Source of the DNA: Streptococcus suis
GTDB taxonomy: Bacteria > Bacillota > Bacilli > Lactobacillales > Streptococcaceae
Assembly (NCBI GenBank): GCA_002831545.1
Contig: CP025095.1
Location: 1,302,001-1,366,000, forward strand
Length of the DNA: 64,000 nucleotides
Direction: 5' to 3'
Made by a program: the position numbers and the translations under genes. Under the pieces are notes generated by a model that was not told the origin of the DNA, ran no database searches, and was given only the letters and a program-made list of their open reading frames with translations. This document shows, in pieces, positions 17,294-26,616 of the stretch; positions within the stretch are counted from its first letter, which is position 1; each line of letters starts with the position of its first letter.

Positions 17294-17627
17294 TATAAGG
17301 AAATGAAAAGTAGGTTAGAAATATCCTACTTTTTGTTTTGTGATACTTTTTCCAAATCACCTCTATTATCCTAATATCATTCCTAAGAAAATCAAGTGTT
17401 GATTTTCTACTGGGGGTTTGGGGGCGAAGCCACCAAGTTATCTTATCGTCAGCTATCAAAACTCAAAGGTTTTGGTCAGCTGGCGATATGATTTTGGGGA
17501 TATTGTGGACACAATATCTGAGCTCGCAAAGACCGAACAAGGAGAGAGTGAAGTCTTTAGGAAGCGTACTGACAATGTGAGGCAGCCTTACATTGTCAGA
17601 CAAATATCATGTTGAAAGGATAGTAGG
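17294..17627 (+). other. oriT: ICE oriT region
   Basis: The 330-base gap before the relaxosome genes has a 9-base perfect hairpin (GAAAATCAA-GTG-TTGATTTTC, 17387-17407) directly followed by TACTGGGGGTTTGGGGGCGAAGCCACC. A G-rich GGGGGCGAAGCC block after an inverted repeat, upstream of MobC and relaxase genes, is typical of MobP-type oriT in Tn5252-like ICEs. A second inverted repeat (ACAATGTGAGG..CCTTACATTGTC) lies at 17572-17600. The short ORF across it is not considered real. Confidence 0.7.
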
Positions 17628-17987
17628 ATGGGACAAGAAATTAAGTTAATCCGTAAGCAATTTAGAATCACGAGACAAGAAGAAAAACAGATAAAAGAAA
17701 TGATGAGGGAACAAAAAGTGGGTAGTTTCTCAGAATTTCTTCGTCAAAATTTGTTGAAAAAGAATTATCAGGATAGAATTTTTGAAAGTTGGTTTTCCCT
17801 TTGGCAGTCTCAAAAGTTTGAACAAATTAGTCGAGATGTGCATGAAGTTCTAGTTGTCGCAAGAGAAAATCACCAAGTGACTCAAGAACACGTTTCAATC
17901 TTATTGACCTGCGTTCAAGAATTGATTGCGGAAGTCAATCAAGTACAGCCACTCAGTCGTGAGTTTCGTGAAAAATATATGAGATAG
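17628..17987 (+). CDS. Relaxosome accessory protein (Tn5252 Orf10-like)
   Basis: 119 residues, start after GAAAGGATAGTAGG. The N-terminal part resembles a ribbon-helix-helix DNA-binding domain: RKQFRITRQEEKQIKEMMRE then VGSFSEFLRQNLL. The C-terminal half is helical. It sits directly between the oriT and mobC, as in Tn5252-like elements, and probably assists oriT recognition. Confidence 0.75.
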   Translation: MGQEIKLIRKQFRITRQEEKQIKEMMREQKVGSFSEFLRQNLLKKNYQDRIFESWFSLWQSQKFEQISRDVHEVLVVARENHQVTQEHVSILLTCVQELIAEVNQVQPLSREFREKYMR

Positions 17988-17996
17988 GGGGCTACT

Positions 17997-18362
17997 ATGG
18001 TTTATCGTTATCGTACCAATCTCAAAAAAGTATTTCTAACAGATTCAGAATTACATCAATTGAATGAACGGATTGCTAAGAGTCATTGTCAAAATTTCTC
18101 AGTATATGCTAGAAAAGTGTTGCTGAATCCCAATATGTCATTTGTCACCATTAACACGGATACCTATGACCAGTTAGTATTTGAATTGAGACGGATTGGA
18201 AATAACATTAATCAAATTGCGCGTGCGATTAATCAAAGTCATCTGATTTCTCAAGAACAGTTACAAGAATTAAGTAAAGGAGTTAGTGAGTTGATTACTG
18301 GAGTGGAGAAAGAATTTCAAGTGGAAGTGAAGAGACTGAGGGAGTTTCATGGTAGTCACTAA
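17997..18362 (+). CDS. mobC: MobC-like relaxosome protein
   Basis: 121 residues. The C-terminal half holds the MobC motif LRRIGNNINQIARAINQS near residue 64, and the N-terminal half a ribbon-helix-helix-like KKVFLTDSELHQLNERIAKS. MobC proteins help open the oriT and position the relaxase. Its end overlaps the start of the relaxase gene by 14 bases, so the two are coupled. Confidence 0.88.
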   Translation: MVYRYRTNLKKVFLTDSELHQLNERIAKSHCQNFSVYARKVLLNPNMSFVTINTDTYDQLVFELRRIGNNINQIARAINQSHLISQEQLQELSKGVSELITGVEKEFQVEVKRLREFHGSH

Positions 18363-20208
18363 ACACTTTGCAACGCACGGGAAAAAATACCGTAGGCGTC
18401 TGATTAAGTATATCCTCAATCCCGGTAAAACAGACAATTTGAAATTGGTATCTGATTTTGGCATGAGCAATTACTTAGACTTTCCTAGCTATGAAGAAAT
18501 GGTAGAAATGTACAATGTCAACTTTACCAATAACGACAAGTTGTACGAATCTAGAAATGACCGACAAGAAAAACACCAACAAAATATTCATGCCCATCAC
18601 CTCATACAATCATTTTCTCCCGAGGATAATCTGACACCTGAAGAAATTAACCGCATTGGTTATGAGACCATGATGGAATTAACAGGAGGTCGTTTTCGTT
18701 TCATCGTAGCGACTCATACAGACAAAGATCATGTTCATAATCACATCCTAATCAATGCTATTGACCGCAATTCAGATAAAAAGTTGATATGGAATTATGC
18801 CTTGGAACGAAACCTTCGCATGATTTCAGATCGCATTTCTAAAATGGCTGGAGCGAAAATTATTGAGAAGCGTTTCTCTTACCGTGACTACCAAAAATAT
18901 AGGAAGATTAGTCATAAATTTGAATTGAAGCAGCGCCTTTATTTTTTGATGCAACAGTCAAAGTCCTTTGATGATTTTTTAGAAAAAGCAGAGCAGCTAC
19001 ATGTTCATATTGATTTTAGTCAGAAGCATAGTCGATTCATGATGACAGATAGATCCATGACAAAGCCAATTCGAGGACGCCAACTCAGTAAACGAGAGCT
19101 ATATGATGAAGACTTTTTCCGTACATATTTTGCCAAGCTAGAGATTGAAAATCGATTAGAATTTTTGTTGAACCGTGTTAATTCTTTGGAAAAGTTACTG
19201 ACAAAAGCGAAAGAATTGAATCTAACCATTGACTTAAAACAAAAGAATGTAACCTTCATACTTGAAAAAAATGGAAAGCAGATATGTCTGAATCATAAAA
19301 AAATAAGTGACAAGAAATTATATGATGTCAATTTTTTTCAAGATTACTTTAAAAATAAGGAAGTAGGTGATTCAGGAGGATTAGAGAATTTAAAGGAGCA
19401 GTACCATGCTTTTCAAGAAGAACGAGATAAGGATAAGGTATCCACTAAAGAGATTGAGGAAGCCTTTGAGACATTTAAGGAAACACGAGATGCCGTTCAC
19501 GAATTTGAAGTGGAACTTGCAGGACACCAAATAGAGAAGTTAGTTGATGAGGGCGTTTATATCAAGGTGTCTTTTGGTGTAAAGCAGAGCGGTTTTATTT
19601 TCATTCCTAACTATCAATTAGATATTCTTGAAGAAGAGAATCAGACAAAATATAAAGTCTATATCCGTGAGACAACCTCATACTTTATCTATAACAAAGA
19701 ACATTCGGATAAGAATCAGTATATAAAAGGACGAACCTTGATTAGACAGCTAACCAACGATAGTCGAGCAATACCATACAGACGACCGACTGTTGAAAGA
19801 CTTCAAGAAAAGATTACTGAGATTAACCTCTTGATTGAGTTAACAGAGACAGACAAAAGATACCAAGACGTTAAAGACGAACTGGTCGCAGAAATAGCAG
19901 AGCTAGATGTCAAACTAAATCAAACCAATGAAAAAATCGCCACCTTGAATAAGATGGCGGAAGTGCTTATCAACCTAAAGAGTGATGATCCGAATAGTCG
20001 AAAACTAGCAAGGTATGACTTTTCAAAACTAAATTTGACAGAATCAATTACACTAGAACAAGTGACTGAAGAAATTAAGCTATTACAAGAAAAATTTAGC
20101 TTATATCTGGATGAGTATGAAGGGCTGGTAAGTAGAATAGAAAGGTTTGTAAAAATTCTTAATACAGATATAGACTTGAAATTCCAAGAGAATGTCTCAC
20201 TAGAATAA
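18349..20208 (+). CDS. MobP-type conjugative relaxase (Tn5252 family)
   Basis: 619 residues. The N-terminal 200 residues form the relaxase domain: motif III HTDKDHVHNHILINAIDR begins at His123 and gives the HxDxxHxH metal triad; a probable catalytic Tyr lies in the N-terminal KYRRRLIKYIL or SNYLDF segments. The remaining two thirds are charged and coiled-coil-rich with repeated LELKQRLYFLMQQSKSFDDFLEKA-like units (two related copies near residues 190 and 260). It would cut the oriT at about 17.42 kb and lead ICE transfer. Confidence 0.9.
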   Translation: MVVTKHFATHGKKYRRRLIKYILNPGKTDNLKLVSDFGMSNYLDFPSYEEMVEMYNVNFTNNDKLYESRNDRQEKHQQNIHAHHLIQSFSPEDNLTPEEINRIGYETMMELTGGRFRFIVATHTDKDHVHNHILINAIDRNSDKKLIWNYALERNLRMISDRISKMAGAKIIEKRFSYRDYQKYRKISHKFELKQRLYFLMQQSKSFDDFLEKAEQLHVHIDFSQKHSRFMMTDRSMTKPIRGRQLSKRELYDEDFFRTYFAKLEIENRLEFLLNRVNSLEKLLTKAKELNLTIDLKQKNVTFILEKNGKQICLNHKKISDKKLYDVNFFQDYFKNKEVGDSGGLENLKEQYHAFQEERDKDKVSTKEIEEAFETFKETRDAVHEFEVELAGHQIEKLVDEGVYIKVSFGVKQSGFIFIPNYQLDILEEENQTKYKVYIRETTSYFIYNKEHSDKNQYIKGRTLIRQLTNDSRAIPYRRPTVERLQEKITEINLLIELTETDKRYQDVKDELVAEIAELDVKLNQTNEKIATLNKMAEVLINLKSDDPNSRKLARYDFSKLNLTESITLEQVTEEIKLLQEKFSLYLDEYEGLVSRIERFVKILNTDIDLKFQENVSLE

Positions 20209-20260
20209 ACTATTACCTATAGGTTTAATTAATAAAAATCAAGGAGAGTTTTTGCTATAA

Positions 20261-20353
20261 AAAATAAGGAAGAAATCTATCGAAAGAATTGATAATTGGG
20301 CGATTGATAAAGGTATCCTCAAAAATATCTTCAACCAATACTATCTAAAGTAA
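20261..20353 (+). pseudogene. Possible C-terminal remnant of a lost ICE gene
   Basis: After the relaxase a short frame encodes SIERIDNWAIDKGILKNIF then NQYYLK and stop, with stop codons just before it. It overlaps the 3' end of the divergent kinase gene by 23 bases. It looks like the tail of a backbone gene truncated when the lantibiotic locus entered, but I cannot name the parent. Confidence 0.25.
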
Positions 20354-21686
20354 TAGTAGTTTGGAAGTATTCTCCCTGTTGACTAGATATAAACATATCA
20401 CCACCATGCAAATCAACAATTTGCTTAGTAATTTTTAAGCCTATACCACTCCTACGAACTCCAGAAATATCAAAATTAAATTCTTCAATTTTATTGATAT
20501 TGTTAAGTCTATCCACAGATGTTCCCACTCCATTATCTAGTATAGTAATTGAAAATCTGTCATTGGTCAGAGATTTAAGAATAATCTGAATATCACATCC
20601 AGAGGGGTTATGTAAAACAGAATTGTAAATCAAATTATGGATTATCCTAGAAACAAGAGATTTTTCGACATACATTTTTTTGTTATATAAATTTTCATCG
20701 GCAGTAAATTCAAAATTGAAATCGTGCCAAATTTCTTGATTAATAATTTGAATGATTATATCTTTAAAAAATGGAATAATATAAATAATTTCTTGTTTCA
20801 ATATCAGATTTCCGTTTGTTAATCTAGCAAATATATTTAGGTCATTGAGAAGGTTCTGGATATAATGACTTTCAACTAAAGTAGGAGTTAAATATTTGAG
20901 TAGAGTGTCGTTATCAGTTTTCTCAATGGCTAAAGATATGTTGGATACAATAACTGAAAGAGGAGTTTTTATGTCGTGTGCAATTCCAGAAATCCAATCT
21001 TCTTTAAACTCTTCATTTTCACGAAGTTTCTGATTGGCAGAATTAATGGCGAATGTTAATTTATCTAGTTCTTTTACTGATTTAACTTGTGTATTTACAC
21101 CGTTCGGTAATTTTACAATTGCAGAAATAATTGGCTTGATATTTCTATCTAGAAAAGTAATACTATAAATGTATAAAATTAAGCAAAATAATATGTTAGC
21201 AAAAATAATTGATAGGATAATGATGGGAAAAATTTGAATCCTGCTCAAATCAAAATAATTATTACTATAGCGAATAATACTATCTTTCGGGAATGCAATA
21301 ATATATATATCCTGATCATTTTCTTTTATTTGAGTAAATACAGGATAGTCTTTTAAATAAAATCTGGAGAAACGAATAACATCTGCAAAATCAAATTGAT
21401 TAGCTATATCTTTAGGTTTATCAATATTAAATTTTTCTTTTCCACTATTTTTGTCAATAATCATAATCCATAAGTTATTATTATCGATTAATTCTTTGGC
21501 TTTTTGACTGACAGTATAATTACCATCAGATAAAACAATTTCTGATGATACTGTTTCTATAATGTTGGAGGCAGACTGTTGGCTACGTATATAGTTTGCT
21601 GCTACAGTTAGAAGTACTATATCAACCATTATGATGAAAATAAACGATAAAATAAATTTTAATATATTCTTTTTGAAAATATTCAT
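20331..21686 (-). CDS. lanK: Lantibiotic-locus sensor histidine kinase
   Basis: 451 residues, membrane-bound. Two membrane segments (about residues 8-30 and 150-175) flank an extracellular sensor of 120 residues. The cytoplasmic part has the H-box ISGIAHDIKTPLSVIVSNI (phospho-His near residue 237), the N-box HNLIYNSVLHNP, and G-boxes ILDNGVGTS and GIGLKITKQIV. It belongs with the response regulator 15 bases upstream and likely senses the mature peptide, as in salivaricin/streptococcin loci. The pair reads away from the lan structural genes. Confidence 0.88.
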   Translation of the reverse strand: MNIFKKNILKFILSFIFIIMVDIVLLTVAANYIRSQQSASNIIETVSSEIVLSDGNYTVSQKAKELIDNNNLWIMIIDKNSGKEKFNIDKPKDIANQFDFADVIRFSRFYLKDYPVFTQIKENDQDIYIIAFPKDSIIRYSNNYFDLSRIQIFPIIILSIIFANILFCLILYIYSITFLDRNIKPIISAIVKLPNGVNTQVKSVKELDKLTFAINSANQKLRENEEFKEDWISGIAHDIKTPLSVIVSNISLAIEKTDNDTLLKYLTPTLVESHYIQNLLNDLNIFARLTNGNLILKQEIIYIIPFFKDIIIQIINQEIWHDFNFEFTADENLYNKKMYVEKSLVSRIIHNLIYNSVLHNPSGCDIQIILKSLTNDRFSITILDNGVGTSVDRLNNINKIEEFNFDISGVRRSGIGLKITKQIVDLHGGDMFISSQQGEYFQTTITLDSIG

Positions 21687-21701
21687 AAGATCTCTTATTG
21701 T

Positions 21702-22400
21702 TTAAATAGCAAGTTTATATCCAAGCCCTTTAACGGTAATTAGATGCTTTGGCTTGGAAGGTATAATTTCGATTTTTTCTCGAATATTGCGTATATGGAC
21801 CATTAAGGATTTTTCATATCCAAAGCTATCTAATCCCCAAATAGTATCACATATTGTCTCTGTGGAAACGATGTAATTTTTGTTGGTAAATAGCTTTCTA
21901 AGAATTTGAATTTCAGTAGGGGTCAGTGAAAAATTTTGATTACTTTTTTTTACGCTTGCATTATTCAAGTCAATTGTGCAATCTGTTAATTCAATGAGTT
22001 CAGATTCATCTCGGTAAGCTCTTCTCAACAATGCCATTATACGGTAAGTTAAAGATTTAGGTAAAAATGGCTTTGTAACATAGTCATCTCCTCCTGAGTC
22101 AAGCCCATTTATTTCATCATCAGGATTATTTTTAGCAGTTAAGAATAGAATTGGGACATCAGATGTCTTTCTTACATATTTGGAAAGTAAATAGCCTTCA
22201 CCATCTGGTAACATGACATCTAGAATAATTAAATCAATTTGAGATACTGAAAAAATATCAATACCTTCGCTAATACTATAAGCAAAACTAATATTTTTGA
22301 AGCCACGACTCATGAGCACTTCTTTGATTGATTCGCTTAATGCGATGTCATCATCCACAATTAGTATATGTTTATTCAACAATTGTATTTCAAAACCCAT
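21702..22400 (-). CDS. lanR: Lantibiotic-locus response regulator (OmpR type)
   Basis: 232 residues from the ATG preceded by TTGGAGGTAAAAGT; an upstream extension of 13 codons has no ribosome binding site. The receiver domain has the DDD pocket (LIVDDDIA), phospho-acceptor Asp in LIILDVMLPDGEG near residue 57 and Lys in YVTKPF. The C-terminal winged helix (LTPTEIQILRKLF, MVHIRNIREKIE) is of OmpR/PhoB type. It probably activates the divergent lanA promoter. Confidence 0.9.
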   Translation of the reverse strand: MGFEIQLLNKHILIVDDDIALSESIKEVLMSRGFKNISFAYSISEGIDIFSVSQIDLIILDVMLPDGEGYLLSKYVRKTSDVPILFLTAKNNPDDEINGLDSGGDDYVTKPFLPKSLTYRIMALLRRAYRDESELIELTDCTIDLNNASVKKSNQNFSLTPTEIQILRKLFTNKNYIVSTETICDTIWGLDSFGYEKSLMVHIRNIREKIEIIPSKPKHLITVKGLGYKLAI

Positions 22401-22754
22401 ACTTTTACCTCCAATGTTTATATAAATTATATCATACAATAAAGTTATCGGGTTTATTTAGCCTTACTCAGAATGAAAATATAATAAGCATACAAATATT
22501 TTATGACTTGACAATCATATAATAAAGATTGAAATAATATTTAATGTTGTAATTCGAAAAATAAAACAAGTTATAGATAAAAATATATTATTTCAAGGGC
22601 CTCACTAACTAAATTAAAATATTTGGAGATTAAAAATCTTAAAGTTAAATTTATGTTTTCTTTATACAGACTTTAAGATACTCCTGTAAGATGAACTTGT
22701 AACAAAGAAGATATCGATATTGTCGGTAATAAAAAATAGAAAGAGGAAAATGTT
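22401..22754 (+). promoter_or_regulatory. Divergent control region of the lantibiotic locus
   Basis: The 354-base AT-rich gap between lanR and the first lanA has no gene. It contains a 9-base inverted repeat, ATCTTAAAG (22636-22644) and CTTTAAGAT (22671-22679), about 75-110 bases upstream of the precursor ATG. This is a plausible operator for the response regulator; TTTATACAGA between the arms may contain the -10. AGAGGAAAATGTT is the lanA ribosome binding site. Confidence 0.5.
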
Positions 22755-22910
22755 ATGAAAGATAACTATGAATTAATGAATACGATTCAAGAAGTAAGTC
22801 TTGAAGAGTTGGATCAGATTATTGGTGCTGGAAAAAATGGAGTTTTTAAAACTATCTCACATGAATGTCACATGAATTCATGGCAGTTTTTATTCACATG
22901 TTGCTCGTAA
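22755..22910 (+). CDS. lanA1: Lantibiotic precursor, streptococcin A-FF22/lacticin 481 type, copy 1
   Basis: 51 residues. Leader MKDNYELMNTIQEVSLEELD plus QIIGA, then core GKNGVFKTISHECHMNSWQF followed by LFTCCS. Cleavage is expected after the GA doublet. The leader and GKNGVFKTISHEC start are almost those of streptococcin A-FF22; the second half (MNSWQFLFTCCS) resembles lacticin 481/salivaricin B. Thr and Ser residues with three Cys fit three (methyl)lanthionine rings of the type AII fold. LanM would modify it and LanT would cut and export it. Confidence 0.95.
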   Translation: MKDNYELMNTIQEVSLEELDQIIGAGKNGVFKTISHECHMNSWQFLFTCCS

Positions 22911-22938
22911 AAAAATTTTTCAAAGAGAGGCGACTAAA

Positions 22939-23094
22939 ATGAAAAAAGATATTGAATTAATGAGTACGATTCAAGAAGTAAGTCTTGAAGAGTTGGATCA
23001 AATTATTGGTGCTGGAAAAAATGGGGTTTTTAAAACTATTTCGCATGAATGTCATATGAATTCATGGCAATTCCTATTTACGTGTTGTTCATAA
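22939..23094 (+). CDS. lanA2: Lantibiotic precursor, copy 2 with identical core
   Basis: 51 residues, 28 bases after copy 1 with its own AGAGAGG ribosome binding site. The core peptide is identical to copy 1, while the leader differs at only three positions (KDNYELMN against KKDIELMS). Many third-base differences show the duplication is not brand new and that the core is under constraint. A terminator follows. Confidence 0.95.
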   Translation: MKKDIELMSTIQEVSLEELDQIIGAGKNGVFKTISHECHMNSWQFLFTCCS

Positions 23095-23153
23095 ATATAT
23101 ACATTTAGATATCTTTGAAGTTACGTAATGGAGGATTTCCTCTGACAATTTAC

Positions 23154-23190
23154 AGACAGACTCAAAATTATTTTGGTCTGTCTTTTTTTG
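23154..23190 (+). terminator. Terminator after the twin lanA genes
   Basis: AGACAGAC and GTCTGTCT form a stem with a 14-base loop followed by a run of T. It separates abundant precursor mRNA from the downstream processing genes, as in related loci. Confidence 0.8.
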
Positions 23191-23632
23191 ATAACGCTGG
23201 GCATGGCTACATTTAAGATGAAAGTACTCTGGGGACACCTGCTAGCGAGTAACCCAATAGGACTCAAAATGCTGACTATTATGAGGTGGCAAGGATAGGG
23301 AGGAATAGTGAAATGGTGGTTCTCTGAACAGAAATGTTATGTAAGGTATATATGGAGGATGAGAAGACCAAAAATTCTAAATACCTAGAAACCTACCTAG
23401 CAATGTGAGAGTTAGGGAGCTCATATCTTGTGTAAACGAGGAAAGATGCAGGACTTATCCCTAGAGGTCTCATGTGAAGTTGATCGTTGCCATAGAAGTG
23501 ACGAATATTTTGTAATGTATAAATTTATTTAAAATTTATTATTTCTTAAACTTATCTTTAAGTAAGAGTACTAAAATTATCATATAGAGAAGTGCACTGA
23601 CTAAACTAATATTAAAAAGAAGGTAAAAAATT
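23191..23632. other. Gene-free block between lanA2 and lanA3
   Basis: About 440 bases without a credible ORF. The part 23200-23510 is less AT-rich than its surroundings and has many short complementary stretches, giving the look of a structured RNA or a group II intron remnant. I could not define its ends or domain V. The last 100 bases are AT-rich and could hold a promoter for lanA3-lanM. Confidence 0.4.
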
Positions 23633-23800
23633 ATGAATGCGAAAACTAATAAAGAAATAAATTATGAAGCAGTTGCTACACTACAAGAAGTAAAAATCGA
23701 TGATCTGGATATTCTTTTAGGAGGAGCAGGTCATGGTGTTAATACTATTTCTGCGGAATGTCGTTGGAATAGTTTACAGGCAATCTTCACATGTTGTTAG
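23633..23800 (+). CDS. lanA3: Third, divergent lantibiotic precursor
   Basis: 55 residues: leader MNAKTNKEINYEAVATLQEV then KIDDLDILLG-GA, core GHGVNTISAECRWNSLQAIF followed by TCC. It keeps the lacticin 481-type spacing (T-x-S-x-E-C, then T-C-C) but has a different leader and core from lanA1/lanA2. AGAAGGTAAAAAATT precedes ATG. It lies only 18 bases before lanM. Cleavage is expected after the GG or GA of the leader. Confidence 0.92.
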   Translation: MNAKTNKEINYEAVATLQEVKIDDLDILLGGAGHGVNTISAECRWNSLQAIFTCC

Positions 23801-23818
23801 TTTTTGGAGGGGAACAGT

Positions 23819-26594
23819 ATGGTGGGTAGCGAAATTTTGTACAACCAATTTAATACTTTTCAAAAAGTAGTTCTTGAAAGATACTTTCCAGAACTATTAC
23901 TGGAGGATGGTGATATCATTGATGAGATTGGGAAAAAGATTTTAGATTATTATCGTCCGACGCTAATTTATTTAATAAATGAGAAGCGGATTGAAGGAAG
24001 TCTAGTAGGGTCTACACCAGAGATTCGTTATGACTTTTTTAATAATGTCTTATGTAGGAAAGGTATAATATTGGATGAGATTGAGCAACGTTTCCCAGAA
24101 ATAAATCATCGCGTTGTACTCAGTATTCAAAAATATTTAAGTTTGGTTGAATTTGTAAAAAATACATTTATTTCTGACTTTTCAGAATTAGTAGCAAAAA
24201 AGTACATTAATAGTACGTGCGTGACTCCTAACATAAGTGATATCAAACTTAATGTTACTGGAGATATTCACAATGGTGACGGAGTATGTATTGTATCTTA
24301 CCGAGGACAAAAGGTTGTATTAAAAAAGAAATCAGCTAAACCAAACATACTTTTGGCTCGATTAGATTCTAGAGTCAGTGCTTATCTAGATAAAGAAATT
24401 CATTTTATTCCTAGTTTTTTGAATAAAGGAAATTATTTTTGGGAAAAATTCGTAATTAGTAAGCCTATTAATTCAAAAAATGAAGCTGAGGAATTTTATC
24501 GTAGAATCGGTTATTTATTAGGATATTCCTACATTTTAAATATTTCAGACTTACATTTTGAAAATTTAATCTCTTCAAATCTTACACCTATTTTGGTTGA
24601 TGTCGAAACAATTTTTTCTATCTCACCATTTGATACGTTGGTTGGTAATAAAGCAACATTTCATATTATAGAAAAAAGTAGAGACTCCGTACTTTCCACT
24701 GGTCTTCTTCCAATTGCTGACTCAGATGATGTTTTTGGCGGGGATACTAGTGGAGTTCTTGGGGGAACATTCTTTGGGGAAGTAAAAGTTGTTGTTAATC
24801 ATAATCGGGATGACATCCGTATCGAAAAGAAAAAATATCAGATAAAAAATCAAGAACATTTACCCTATTTTCTTAATTCAGGAGGAGAGAAGCATTATCT
24901 TAATGCGGTAGAATATATTGAATTCATTAAAGAGGGATTCCGAGAATTGGGGAATTTTTTTGTCAAGGAAAAACAATACCTTAAAAATCTTTATTTAAAT
25001 CATAGCGATATTCAGACTAGAATTTTATTTCGAAACACTAAGGATTATAGTTTAATACGACAATTACTAATATCTCCCGTATACTGCGATAAGTCGAAAG
25101 TGCTATTTGAAAAAATGTCAAATAAACTAAATGAATATGACTGTGATATGTTAATCCAGTCAGAAAAAAATCAGCTATTAAACATGGATATTCCATATTT
25201 TAGCACAAGCATTAATAGCTGTGATATTACAGATGGAGAGAGAAAAATTTGGAAATTAAAAATCTCAGCGTTAAATACGGCTCTTAAAAAGTTAGAGAGG
25301 CTTAGTGATGAATTAATTGAGGAACAGATTGATTTGATAGAATTTTCACTAAAAACTACACAAGCTTTGTATAGTACAGAGCTTCAAGAAGAATATAGAA
25401 AATATGACTGTACTAGTGTTGATGACGGTATATTAAATGAAGGTATTAATGCGTTAGTAGATATCATCTTGGATGATGAGAAATATTCATTGGAAGATGA
25501 TAGTACAAATTGGTTAACTTTAAAAGTTAATGATCACGACGCTTTTGAATTAGTTCCAATGGATAATTCAGTATACGAAGGAATCGCTGGCATGGCTATT
25601 GCTTTATCTGAAGCTTATGATTTAGTTGATCCTTCTAGACAAGAGAGAATTATGGATTGTTTGAAGCGAATACTATCAACTTTATTAAATTTATATACTA
25701 AAATAGAAAATCCAACATACTTCGTTGGAAAATTAGGAGTTTTTTCTGCTATTTCTAGAATTAGCTTGATTACAGGTCAGAGACTTCAGATGATATATTT
25801 AAAATTAGAGATCAATATTGTTTAAATTTACATCGCAAGCTGATTTTTTATCAAGTTTTCCGAATGAAATTGTTGCATTCAGGAATACAGACACAAATAT
25901 AGAGAATCTAGCTCAATCACTAGTTAAACTTAAAGAATTAGGTGTCAATAACAATGATTATATATGTTGGAATCGATTAGAAGCAAATAATGTCAGCCTT
26001 GCCCATGGGAATTTAGGAGTAGAAGTAGCCTTGTTGTTTTTAGCATATAAATCTAATCGTTCAGAGGCCTTAGATCTATTTAATAAGGCTAGAACTTTTT
26101 GAAAATCAACAAAAACTAGGTGAAGGCTGGATTGATAAAAGGAATGGTGAAACAAGTGCGAATTGGTGCCACGGTTCTACAGGGGTATTAGTTGCAAGGT
26201 TGGCACAGCTGCAATTAAATGATAAATATAATATTTTATCTGATTCTGAGGTAGAAGAATTGAGAAGAGATGTAGAGCATGCTGTAAAACAAATTATTGA
26301 AATTGGTTTTGATATGACTAATTTTTCGCTGTGCCATGGTACCAGTGGAAATTTATTAGCTCTCAGTTATTATTTAAATTATATGGAGAATTGCCAGTCC
26401 AAAAAACTCAAAGGTATTGTAGATCGAGAATACAAAAAGTTACATTCATTTGGTTAGAAAAAGGCTGGATGTGCAGCTTTAATACAAAATATAATGTTTA
26501 TGGCTTAATGACTGGGATTCCAGGAATTTTGTTTTCTACAGCTAAATATCTAAAAGAAGATAAATCGCTTGATATTCTTATTCCTAGCGTATGA
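23819..26594 (+). pseudogene. lanM: LanM lantibiotic synthetase, frameshifted in the cyclase domain
   Basis: The intact first frame (to 25825, about 668 codons) is the dehydratase domain, including NISDLHFENLIS and LVDVETIFS kinase-like motifs that phosphorylate Ser/Thr for dehydration. The LanC-like cyclase part is broken: frame changes near 25785, 25828, 26088 and 26448. Pieces still show the zinc ligands, ANWCHGSTG and SLCHGTSG, and the end YGLMTGIPGILF. Each break can be repaired by a single-base change, mostly in short homopolymers. Start: ATG after TTGGAGGGGAACAGT. Either a decaying gene or local sequence errors. Confidence 0.9.
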
Positions 26595-26616
26595 GTTACA
26601 GAAAGGAAGAAAGACG

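Noticed and set aside
17418..17615. 65-codon ORF across the ICE oriT
   Set aside because: It starts within the G-rich oriT block with no ribosome binding site and crosses inverted repeats; non-coding oriT sequence is the better reading.
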